A program made the translations under genes and the position numbers. A stretch of DNA of 64,000 bases from Halorussus caseinilyticus (lineage in GTDB: Archaea > Halobacteriota > Halobacteria > Halobacteriales > Haladaptataceae). The stretch is taken from positions 558,001 through 622,000 of the forward strand of contig NZ_CP119809.1 in the NCBI RefSeq assembly GCF_029338395.1, given 5' to 3'. Positions 51,462 through 58,762 of this stretch are shown in pieces. A model generated the notes under the pieces. The model was not told where the DNA came from. It made no database searches and saw only the letters and a program-made list of their open reading frames with translations. Within the stretch, counting starts at the first letter, position 1. Each line of letters begins with the position of its first letter.

Positions 51462-52093
51462 ACACCCGCAAGTGGCCGGTCGTCGGCGTCCTGCTGGCGG
51501 TGCTGTGGCTGTTCGTCCGCGGGGTCGCGCTGGACCCGGCGGCCATCCTCGGCGAGTTCCTCATCGGACTCGCGTTGGGCCTGCCCGTCGCGTTCGCTTT
51601 CCGGCGGTTCTACACCGAGCAGACCGCGCTCGGGCGGAACCTTCGGGCGCTCCCCTACGCGGTGGTATACGTCGGAGTGTTCCTCAAGGAACTGCTGACC
51701 GCGAACGTGGACGTTGCCTACCGCGTTCTCGCGCCGAGCATGCCTATCGAACCCGACGTGGTGGTCGTTCCGCTCCGCGTCGAGACGGACGCGGCCATCA
51801 CCACGATTGCCAACTCCATCACGCTGACGCCCGGAACGCTCACCATGGACTACGACGACGAGACCAACACGCTGTACGTTCACGGAATCACCGGTCGGAA
51901 CCGCGAGGCCGTAGTCGAACCCATCCGGACGTGGGAGGACTACGCGCTGGTCATCTTCGACGAGGAGCGAAAGCCCGGCGACCCCGTGCCGGAGGTGCCG
52001 GTCCCCGGCCGCGGCGGACGCGCGGACGGCGGCCCGGAAGCCGGGCGCGACGACTCCGAGCGGTCGGCGGGAGGTGAGTCGGATGGCGAGTGA
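51458..52093 (+). CDS. mrpE: Mrp antiporter subunit E
   Basis: A 211-residue protein from the GTG at 51458. Two N-terminal membrane helices (WPVVGVLLAVLWLFVRGVAL, AILGEFLIGLALGLPVAF) precede a cytoplasmic part (NVDVAYRVLAPSMPIEPDVV, then ANSITLTPGTLTMDYDDETN) matching MrpE. It extends with an acidic disordered tail (RADGGPEAGRDDSERS). Overlaps mrpF by 11 bases. Confidence 0.88.
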   Translation: MNTRKWPVVGVLLAVLWLFVRGVALDPAAILGEFLIGLALGLPVAFAFRRFYTEQTALGRNLRALPYAVVYVGVFLKELLTANVDVAYRVLAPSMPIEPDVVVVPLRVETDAAITTIANSITLTPGTLTMDYDDETNTLYVHGITGRNREAVVEPIRTWEDYALVIFDEERKPGDPVPEVPVPGRGGRADGGPEAGRDDSERSAGGESDGE

Positions 52094-52370
52094 CCCCGCG
52101 TTGCTCGGAACGGTCGTGGACGCCGCGTTAGTCCTCGCGGCGGCGCTCACCCTGTTCGCGGGCTACCGGGTCATCGAGGGACCGACGGTCCCCGACAGGG
52201 TGGTGGCGCTCGACACCATCGCCACGAACGTCGTCGCAATGGCGGCGCTGTTCGCGCTCTCGACCGGCGAAGGCCTGTTCGTCACGGTGAGCCTCGTCCT
52301 CGCCATCATCGGGTTCATCAGCACTATCGCGGTCAGTCAGTACGTAATCGAGGGTGACATCATCGAATGA
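52083..52370 (+). CDS. mrpF: Mrp antiporter subunit F
   Basis: A 95-residue protein with three helices: VVDAALVLAAALTLFAGYRV, then EGPTVPDRVVALDTIATNVV as the signature, and VTVSLVLAIIGFISTIAVSQ. ATG at 52083 is chosen over one at 52074 because it is the first Met of the MrpF domain. Overlaps mrpE by 11 bases and mrpG by 4 (ATGA). Confidence 0.88.
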   Translation: MASDPALLGTVVDAALVLAAALTLFAGYRVIEGPTVPDRVVALDTIATNVVAMAALFALSTGEGLFVTVSLVLAIIGFISTIAVSQYVIEGDIIE

Positions 52371-52705
52371 ACGTGATTCAACAGTTCGTCGTCGCGGCGC
52401 TCGTCGTCGTCGGGAGTTTCTTCCTTCTGGTCGGCACGGTCGGCCTGATTCGGTTCCCCGACGTGTACAACCGGATGCACGCAAGCAGTAAGGCGGCCAC
52501 GCTGGGAGCCTCGTCCATCCTCTTGGCGGGGTTCGCCTACTACGGTCCGCAGGGCGCGGGCCTGACCTCGCTGGTCGGCATCGTCTTCCTGTTCCTGACC
52601 GCGCCGACGGGCGCGCACCTCATCTCCCGGTCGGCACAGAAGATGGGCGTGCCGTTCTTCGGACAGGACGCCGACTGGCCCGAGGAGGAGTCGGGGTCGG
52701 ACTGA
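52367..52705 (+). CDS. mrpG: Mrp antiporter subunit G
   Basis: A 112-residue protein, FVVAALVVVGSFFLLVGTVG, then LIRFPDVYNRMHASSKAATL, the PhaG/MnhG signature, and a final helix GLTSLVGIVFLFLTAP. Overlaps mrpF (ATGA). Last gene of the antiporter operon; it completes the A-G set. Confidence 0.9.
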   Translation: MNVIQQFVVAALVVVGSFFLLVGTVGLIRFPDVYNRMHASSKAATLGASSILLAGFAYYGPQGAGLTSLVGIVFLFLTAPTGAHLISRSAQKMGVPFFGQDADWPEEESGSD

Positions 52706-52866
52706 GGCGCGGTCGGATTCCCGATAGCAATCTTCTGGTTGCTTTTGGTGCTATTTTGATTGGGTAGGGAATTATTCGTACTTGTCTCGGAACGGAATTT
52801 GTTGCTCTTCGAGGGTCGTCGGGAGTCACGGATTTCGAGCGTCTGGACGCGAAGAGAGAACGACGA

Positions 52867-53321
52867 CGCTACTTCAGGCTTGAACCGATGAAGACCGCGA
52901 CCGCACAGCACCGCTACCGCATGGCGACTGCGAGCGACGATACTCGGTCGAGAAGAGCTAGCTTCAGGCTTGAACCGATGAGGACCGCGACCGCACAGCA
53001 CCGCGACTACGAGTAACGATACTCGGTCGAGAAGAGCTAGCTTCAGGCTTGAACCGATGAAGACCGCGACCGCACAGCACCGCGACCGCACCGCGACCGC
53101 ACCGCTACCGCACCTCGTCCTCCCCAACCGACTGCGCGTCTCGCTCCCTTCGGTCACTCGATGCTCGTCCACCGTCGGAAGCGAGTTCCGACGAGCCTTC
53201 GGTCGCTCGTTCGCGGTTGCACCGCTCTCAGTCGCGGCGCAGAGCGCCGCGCACCGCTCCCGAAGACCTCGCGCGACGATGGCGCGGCACGGAGGCCGCG
53301 CCAGCGCGCGCCGGGTCGAAC
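52867..53321 (+). repeat. dispersed intergenic repeat, copy R8 (full, head repeated three times)
   Basis: In the gap 52706-53380 between convergent genes. The head unit with TTCAGGCTTGAACCGATGA, CCGCGACCGCACAGCACCGC occurs at about 52874, 52961 and 53041, separated by CGATACTCGGTCGAGAA spacers. The rest follows as in R3: CCTCCCCAACCGACTGCGCG, GCTCCCTTCGGTCACTC, CTCGCGCGACGATGGCGCGG, hairpin GGCGCGGC / GCCGCGCC. No gene is supported. Confidence 0.85.
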
Positions 53322-53380
53322 GACGGTCGGTCAGTCGTTTCGAGACCCCGAAGACCGACGAGCGGGACCGAAAAGCGCCG

Positions 53381-54535
53381 TCACAACTCCGCGGCCAACT
53401 GCTCGGCCACCTGCCACCCCAACTCGGCTTTCGTCCCCTCGTACTCCCGCGCGCTGTTCTCGCGGACGAACAGCGTCCGAGTCCGGTCGTCGCCCATCAC
53501 GCTGGCGTCGTTGGCGACGACGAACGAGAGGGCCGCCCGGCGAAGCGTCTCGCGGGCCTCGGCGACCATCTTCTCGTCGTCGCCGGAAGTCTCAGCCTTG
53601 AACCCGACGACGGGCACGTCGCTGGCGTCCCGAACCGCGTCGATGAGTTTCGGCGTCGGGGTCAGGTCGAGCGTGAGGTCCTGACCCGACCGAATCTTCT
53701 CGTCGGCGGTCTCGACGGTGTAGTCGCTGATGGCCGCCGCGGAGACCAGCGCGTCCGCCGCTCCGCCCTCCACCCGGTCGAGGACCGCTTCGGTCATCTC
53801 CGCGGCCGTTTCGACCTGCGCGACTTCCGCGTAGGGCGCGTCGTCGCCGTCGTGGACCAGCGTCACGTCCGCGCCGAGCGCGTAGCACGCGCGGGCGACC
53901 GCACGGCCGGTCTTGCCCGACGCGCGGTTGGTCAGCACGCGCACCGGGTCGATGGGTTCGCTGGTCGCGCCGCTGGTGACGACGACGTTCGCGCCCTCGA
54001 AGCGGTCGGGCGCGGTGGCGCGCGCGACTTCCAGCGCGATGGCGTCCTCGGTGGCGATTTTCGCCTTCCCCTCCTCGATTCGGGGGTCCACGAACTCGAC
54101 GCCCCACGACTCTACCCTGTCGATGGCCTCCAAGACGCCGGGGTGGTCGTACATCGGCTCGTGCATCGCGGGCGCGACGACGACCGGGACGCCCGCGCCG
54201 AGCGCAGTCGTCGCGCACGTCGTGACCGGCGTGTCGTCGATTGCCCCCGCGATTTTGCCGACCGTGTTCGCGGTGGCCGGTGCAATCAGAAGTACGTCGG
54301 CCCACCCCTCGCGGCCGCACAACTCGACGTGTTCGACCTGCCCGGTAATCTCGGAGACGACCGGGTTGTCGGTGGCGAACTCGACCGCCCACGGGTGGAC
54401 GATACCGCGGGCGCTGTCGGTCGTGACCGCCCGGACCGACGCGCCCCTGCGCCGGAGTTCGTGCGCCAACTCGACTACCTTCACCGCCGCGATGCTACCC
54501 GTAATCCCGAGCGCGACGTTGACACCCGTGAGCAT
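53381..54535 (-). CDS. coaBC: bifunctional phosphopantothenoylcysteine decarboxylase / ligase
   Basis: A 384-residue fusion. The N-terminal CoaC part has NVALGITGSIAAVKVVELAH (FMN binding), LLIAPATANTVGKIAGAIDD and VVVAPAMHEPMYDHPG. The C-terminal CoaB part from about residue 185 has VVVTSGATSEPIDPVRVLTN, RASGKTGRAVA and DALVSAAAISDYTVE. It makes 4'-phosphopantetheine for CoA synthesis. The ATG at 54535 gives the standard N-terminus. Stands alone between R8 and the HTH gene. Confidence 0.9.
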   Translation of the reverse strand: MLTGVNVALGITGSIAAVKVVELAHELRRRGASVRAVTTDSARGIVHPWAVEFATDNPVVSEITGQVEHVELCGREGWADVLLIAPATANTVGKIAGAIDDTPVTTCATTALGAGVPVVVAPAMHEPMYDHPGVLEAIDRVESWGVEFVDPRIEEGKAKIATEDAIALEVARATAPDRFEGANVVVTSGATSEPIDPVRVLTNRASGKTGRAVARACYALGADVTLVHDGDDAPYAEVAQVETAAEMTEAVLDRVEGGAADALVSAAAISDYTVETADEKIRSGQDLTLDLTPTPKLIDAVRDASDVPVVGFKAETSGDDEKMVAEARETLRRAALSFVVANDASVMGDDRTRTLFVRENSAREYEGTKAELGWQVAEQLAAEL

Positions 54536-54744
54536 TCACTCGTCTCTCGGTCCCCGATAGAGTAAAGAGGTACGGGTTACGCTCGGACGAGTTCGGGCGG
54601 TATAGTCCGATGCGGATTCGCCCCACCGCTCTTTAAAAGAAGACAATATGACATTGAAACAGTTGCAACGGTCGGAACGAGTTCGTTGCAATCGTTGGGA
54701 GCGACGGACCGGTTAATGTACCCTTGGCACCACGAGATTGTTGT

Positions 54745-55134
54745 ATGACGTACCAGCCCGAAAACGAGACCGTCGACGACGTAAGTGCGGCTTTCGACCT
54801 CCTACGGGACGCCCGACGCCGCGGCGTACTCTACGCCCTGAAGCGCAACGGCCGAACCTCCGTCGAGGAACTCGCCCGTCGCATCGCCGCGTGGCAGTCC
54901 GAGGACCGCGACGAGGTGAACCCCGAGACCGTCGAACTGTCGTTGATTCACTCACACCTGCCGAAACTCCGCGAGGCCGACGCCGTGGAGTACGACCTCG
55001 AGAGCGCCACGGTGGAACTCGCGGGCCGCGGCGACGAACTCGACCCCCTCTTGGAGTGTACCCGCGAGCGCGAACCCGAGTTGTTCTACGCCGCCCGAAC
55101 CCCGAACGTCCGGCGTCCCGAAGTCAGCCAGTAG
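54745..55134 (+). CDS. DUF7344-like winged-helix protein
   Basis: A 129-residue protein. VSAAFDLLRDARRRGVLYAL, then KRNGRTSVEELARRIAAWQS, VNPETVELSLIHSHLPKLRE form a three-helix wHTH, followed by a wing (ADAVEYDLESATVELAGRG) and a tail. I recall DUF7344, a large haloarchaeal regulator family. Upstream at 54660-54697, two GTTGCAA-type direct repeats 28 bases apart may be its operator. TTAATGTA is a possible TATA box about 30 bases before the ATG at 54745. Confidence 0.75.
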   Translation: MTYQPENETVDDVSAAFDLLRDARRRGVLYALKRNGRTSVEELARRIAAWQSEDRDEVNPETVELSLIHSHLPKLREADAVEYDLESATVELAGRGDELDPLLECTREREPELFYAARTPNVRRPEVSQ

Positions 55135-55276
55135 TCGCTCGTGTCGGTCCGACCCCGCGAGGGTGAGGCGGGACTCGTTTTCTTCGTGCGACTCGCTACC
55201 GACGTGACCGAACCGTCCGCCGAGAGCGATAGCTCCGGCTAGAGACGTAATCGAAAGCAGGAACGAAAGAACCGGG

Positions 55277-55765
55277 TTACGCCGACGCTTCTTCGAGGAG
55301 CGCGTCGTCGTACTCGCCAGCGTCCACCTTCTCCTTGAACTCGCGGGCGTCGTCGCCCTCGATGGTGACGCCGAGCGACGCGCAGGTGCCGACGATTTCC
55401 TTCGCGGCGTTCTTCGTGTCGTAGGCGAGCAGGTCCGGGTGTTTCTGCTCGGCAATCTTCTTCACTTGGTCGATGGAGAGGTCCGCGACGAAATCCTTCT
55501 GGGGTTCGCCGCTTCCGGTCTCGAAACCGGCCTCGTCCTTGATGAGCGCCGCCGTCGGCGGAACGCCCACTTCGATTTCGAAGCTACCGTCGTCTTCGAC
55601 GGTGATGGTGACGGGGACTTCGGTCCCGTCGAAAGCCTCGGTCTGGTCGTTAATCTGGTTGACGACCTCCTGTACGTTCACCGGGGTCGGTCCGAGTTCC
55701 GGACCGAGCGGCGGACCGGGGTCCGCCTGCCCGCCGGGGACGAGTACTTCTATCGTCTCAGCCAT
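55277..55765 (-). CDS. rpl11: ribosomal protein uL11
   Basis: A 162-residue L11. N-terminal domain: EVLVPGGQADPGPPLGPELG, then PTPVNVQEVVNQINDQTEAF. C-terminal rRNA-binding domain: VGVPPTAALIKDEAGFETGS, DLSIDQVKKIAEQKHPDLLA, and KEIVGTCASLGVTIEG. It binds the GTPase-associated region of 23S rRNA. ATG at 55765; CTTAAAAC about 32 bases upstream as TATA box. It is not next to L1/L10 here. Confidence 0.95.
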   Translation of the reverse strand: MAETIEVLVPGGQADPGPPLGPELGPTPVNVQEVVNQINDQTEAFDGTEVPVTITVEDDGSFEIEVGVPPTAALIKDEAGFETGSGEPQKDFVADLSIDQVKKIAEQKHPDLLAYDTKNAAKEIVGTCASLGVTIEGDDAREFKEKVDAGEYDDALLEEASA

Positions 55766-55885
55766 ACCTAAACGAACCCCCGCGTCAGTTTTAAGGCTTG
55801 CTAAGTCAGTTGTCCGGTCCCGGCCGACCCGCGCGACTGCCCAGAAAGAAAGGGTTTTTCGGCGCGCACGGCCGACTCACTGGTA

Positions 55886-56995
55886 ATGGGACTGGAGGAA
55901 GAAATCGAGAACCTCCGCGAGGAAATCGCCGAAACGCCGTACAACAAGTCCACGGAGAGCCACATCGGACGGCTGAAAGCGAAACTCGCGGAGAAGAAAG
56001 AGAAACTCGAAAACCAGTCCTCCGCCGGTGGCGGCGAAGGATACCACGTCGAGAAGCACGGTGACGCCACCGTCGCGTTCGTCGGCTTCCCGAGCGTCGG
56101 GAAATCGACCCTGTTGAACGCGCTGACCGCCGCCGAGAGCGAGACTGGAGACTACGAATTCACGACTCTCGACGTGAACCCCGGCATGCTCCAGTACAAC
56201 GGCGCGAACATCCAACTGCTCGACGTGCCGGGTCTCATCGAGGGCGCGGCCCACGGGCGCGGCGGCGGCCAAGAGGTTCTGTCGGTCGTCCGCGCGGCCG
56301 ACCTCGTGGTGTTCGTCCTCTCGGTGTTCGACATCGACCAGTACGACCGACTCCGGAAGGAACTCTACGAGAACAAGATTCGTCTCGACCGAGAGCCACC
56401 GAGCGTCAAGATTTCCAAGAAGGGCAAGGGCGGCATCCGGGTCACGTCGAGTGTGGACCTCGAACTCTCCGAGGACGTGGTGAAAGAGGTCATCCGGGAA
56501 CACGGCTACGTCAACGCCGACGTGACCATCCGCGAGCAGTTGGACGTTGACCGCCTCGTGGACGGCGTGATGGACAACCGCGAGTACATCCCCTCCATCG
56601 TGACCGTCAACAAGGTAGACCTCATCGAACCCGACTACGTGGAGACGGTCAACCGGAACCTCCGCGAGCGCGACATCGACCCCGACGAGGCAATCTTCAT
56701 CTCGGCGGAGGCCGAGAGGGGACTCGACTCGCTCAAACAGACCATCTGGGAGGAACTCGGCCTGATGCGCATCTACATGGACAAACCCGGCCGCGGCGTG
56801 GACCGCGAGGAACCGCTGGTTCTGGAGCGGGGTTCGACCGTCGGCGACGCCGCCCGGAAACTCGGCGGGGAACTCGAAGACCGCTTCCGGTTCGCCCGCG
56901 TGAGCGGTCCGAGCGCCAAACACGACGAGCAACAGGTCGGCAAGGAACACGAACTCGCCGACGAGGACGTTCTCCGACTCGTCGTCCGGAAGTGA
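55886..56995 (+). CDS. DRG-family GTPase
   Basis: A 369-residue OBG/DRG GTPase. A coiled N-terminus (ENLREEIAETPYNKSTESHI) leads to G1 VAFVGFPSVGKSTLL (63-77), G3 DVPGLIEGA (113-121), NKVD near 240, and a C-terminal TGS domain (IYMDKPGRGVDREEPLVLER to the end). DRG proteins act on ribosomes and mRNA-linked processes. Its end overlaps the next start (TGATG). Confidence 0.9.
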   Translation: MGLEEEIENLREEIAETPYNKSTESHIGRLKAKLAEKKEKLENQSSAGGGEGYHVEKHGDATVAFVGFPSVGKSTLLNALTAAESETGDYEFTTLDVNPGMLQYNGANIQLLDVPGLIEGAAHGRGGGQEVLSVVRAADLVVFVLSVFDIDQYDRLRKELYENKIRLDREPPSVKISKKGKGGIRVTSSVDLELSEDVVKEVIREHGYVNADVTIREQLDVDRLVDGVMDNREYIPSIVTVNKVDLIEPDYVETVNRNLRERDIDPDEAIFISAEAERGLDSLKQTIWEELGLMRIYMDKPGRGVDREEPLVLERGSTVGDAARKLGGELEDRFRFARVSGPSAKHDEQQVGKEHELADEDVLRLVVRK

Positions 56996-57429
56996 TGGAC
57001 CGGCCGACTTCCCCGCGGCGACTGCTCGCACTGCTCGCGCTTTTTCTCGCGCCGTGGACTGTCCTCTCGACCGGCGATTTGGTCTTCGCGTGGGGACTGG
57101 CGACGCTCGACCCGTTTCACGTCACGACGCTGACCGACTACCTCTTCGTCTACACCCGCGGGCTACCGAACCGACTGCTCGCGTGGCCGGTCGCAGTCGT
57201 CCTCTACCTGCTCGCCGTCGGCAACGCCGCCCTCGGGTGGTTCGCTCCCGACTCGGAGGACCGGCGAGTCACCGGGGGTCTGCTCGCGCTGGCGGGTGCG
57301 AGCAACTTCTGGTTCGCGTTCGGGTTGGCACGCCCCGGACTGCTAGCGGTTCCGGTCGGGTCGGTCCTGCTCTGGACCGCGGCGTGGTGGTTCCACTGGC
57401 CGGACCTGCGGCGCGCGCTGTGGCGGTAA
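56995..57429 (+). CDS. small integral membrane protein (TIGR04206-like)
   Basis: A 144-residue protein with about four membrane segments (RRLLALLALFLAPWTVLSTG, then LLAWPVAVVLYLLAVGNAAL, then SEDRRVTGGLLALAGASNFW, then VPVGSVLLWTAAWWFHWPDL). I recall it as TIGR04206, a haloarchaeal membrane family without known function. The ATG overlaps the DRG stop (TGATG), so it is probably translated from the same message. Confidence 0.65.
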   Translation: MDRPTSPRRLLALLALFLAPWTVLSTGDLVFAWGLATLDPFHVTTLTDYLFVYTRGLPNRLLAWPVAVVLYLLAVGNAALGWFAPDSEDRRVTGGLLALAGASNFWFAFGLARPGLLAVPVGSVLLWTAAWWFHWPDLRRALWR

Positions 57430-57561
57430 TTCTTCCCGTGTACGCACGGGCGCGGCGCACTCGTGCACCGCGCCATCGCGGGGCATCGTCGCATCTCGCC
57501 GGGCACGGCGTTTCCGCGAACGGTAGCCTTAACGCGTCGGAAACGCCTACTTCGAACCGTC

Positions 57562-58323
57562 ATGAACGCCACGCTCGACCACGTGATGATGCGCGTAGCG
57601 GACTTGGACGAGAGCCTCGACTGGTACGGAAATCACCTCGGCTACGAGGAGAAGGGTCGCTGGGAGGCCGACACCTTCACGAACGTCTACCTCGGTCCCG
57701 AGGACGTACACGAGGAGGGCGCGGTCCTCGAACTCACCTACAACCACGACGACCGGACCTACGAGATGGGCGACGCGTGGGGCCACATCGCCGTGCGCGT
57801 CGAGGACGTGTACGACGCCTACGACCAGTTGATGGATGAGGGGTGCGAGGACTACCGAGACCCCGATTCCTGCGGCGGTTCCTACGCCTTCGTGAAGGAC
57901 CCCGACGGCCACGAAGTCGAAATCGTGGAGCGAGATTACGGCGCGCGCTGGAGTCTCGACCACACCATGATTCGCGTCGAGGACGCCGACGAAGCCCTCG
58001 GGTGGTACACTCGGAAACTGGAGTACGAACACACCGGCCGGTGGGAGTCCGACACCTTCGCAAACTACTTCGTGAAACCCGAGGGCGCGCCGGACGAGGC
58101 GATGGCCGTCGAACTCACCTACAACTACGACGGCCGGACGTACACGATGGGCGACGCGTGGGGCCACCTCGCGGTCCGCGCCGACGACCTGCAAGACGAC
58201 TGGGAGACGCTGATGGAACGAGACGCGGAAGACTACCGCGACCCCGAGTCCTGTGACAACCGCTACGCCTTCACCAAGGACGTAGACGGCCACGAAATCG
58301 AAGTCATCGAACGCGACGAGTAG
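57562..58323 (+). CDS. VOC-superfamily protein with two glyoxalase domains
   Basis: A 253-residue tandem of two near-identical VOC domains (1-125 and 130-253). Metal sites in each: His in LDHVMMRVADL / LDHTMIRVEDA, Glu in LELTYNHDD / VELTYNYDG, His in WGHIAVRVED / WGHLAVRADD, Glu in HEVEIVERD / HEIEVIERDE. It fits lactoylglutathione lyase-type enzymes, but since haloarchaea lack glutathione the thiol partner would differ. The two domains are more alike than in most fusions, so the duplication may be recent. The ATG at 57562 is the first Met of the domain. Confidence 0.82.
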   Translation: MNATLDHVMMRVADLDESLDWYGNHLGYEEKGRWEADTFTNVYLGPEDVHEEGAVLELTYNHDDRTYEMGDAWGHIAVRVEDVYDAYDQLMDEGCEDYRDPDSCGGSYAFVKDPDGHEVEIVERDYGARWSLDHTMIRVEDADEALGWYTRKLEYEHTGRWESDTFANYFVKPEGAPDEAMAVELTYNYDGRTYTMGDAWGHLAVRADDLQDDWETLMERDAEDYRDPESCDNRYAFTKDVDGHEIEVIERDE

Positions 58324-58333
58324 GGCAAGTCAG

Positions 58334-58393
58334 CGGTTTTTCATCGACGTTTTGCAAGCGAGCGACCAGCGAGCGAGCGCCGGAAAAGGTCGT
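58334..58393 (+). repeat. palindromic 3' element, also found after hpt
   Basis: Starts 11 bases after the stop of the glyoxalase gene: GGTTTTTCATCGACGTTTTG, then CAAGCGAGCGACC and GCGAGCGCCGGAAAAGGTCG. The same sequence in the same orientation relative to the gene lies after hpt (copies at about 45870-45823 and 45722-45675, minus strand). It can fold as an imperfect hairpin. The gap 58324-58762 also holds AT-rich tracts and the S-layer promoter. Confidence 0.7.
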
Positions 58394-58621
58394 GTCGAGT
58401 GCGAGAGCTAAGCGACCGGAAAGAAAATTCCGTTGACTAATTCTTCGCCGAGTAAAGATGTTAGAATGGGCGGGCCGTAGGCGGAACAGACGGCGGAAAC
58501 GCCGCGTTTCTTTATAAGGTATTCTCGGATTACCGAAGCGATTCGACGCCGTAGAACCGGTACTCAGCGGCGCTCGCGGGCGTGTGAAGGGTTGACGAGC
58601 CACGCCACAGACCACAAAGCA

Positions 58622-58628
58622 CTTATAA
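58622..58628 (+). promoter_or_regulatory. TATA box of the S-layer gene
   Basis: CTTATAA in a CACTTATAACC context. Expected start of transcription is about 58650, giving a leader of about 110 bases before the S-layer ATG at 58763. S-layer genes of haloarchaea are known for long leaders. Confidence 0.6.
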
Positions 58629-58661
58629 CCACGGCTTAACCTTTCATCCGTACCCCTACCC

Positions 58662-58751
58662 ATGGTGGCAGTAGCGAGTACCACGGCCCTCACCCGGTTC
58701 GTCCGGGTTCCCCCGACGGGCACAGGAAAGGTGCTGTCGCCGACCGAATAA
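58662..58751 (+). CDS. short leader ORF (29 aa) before the S-layer gene
   Basis: ATG GTG GCA at 58662 opens a 29-codon frame (starting MVAVASTTALTRF, ending KVLSPTE) closed by TAA at 58749-58751, 11 bases before the S-layer ATG. It would lie wholly in the 5' leader predicted from the TATA box. Its translation is unproven; it may be a leader peptide or chance. Confidence 0.35.
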   Translation: MVAVASTTALTRFVRVPPTGTGKVLSPTE

Positions 58752-58762
58752 ACAAACTAAAC

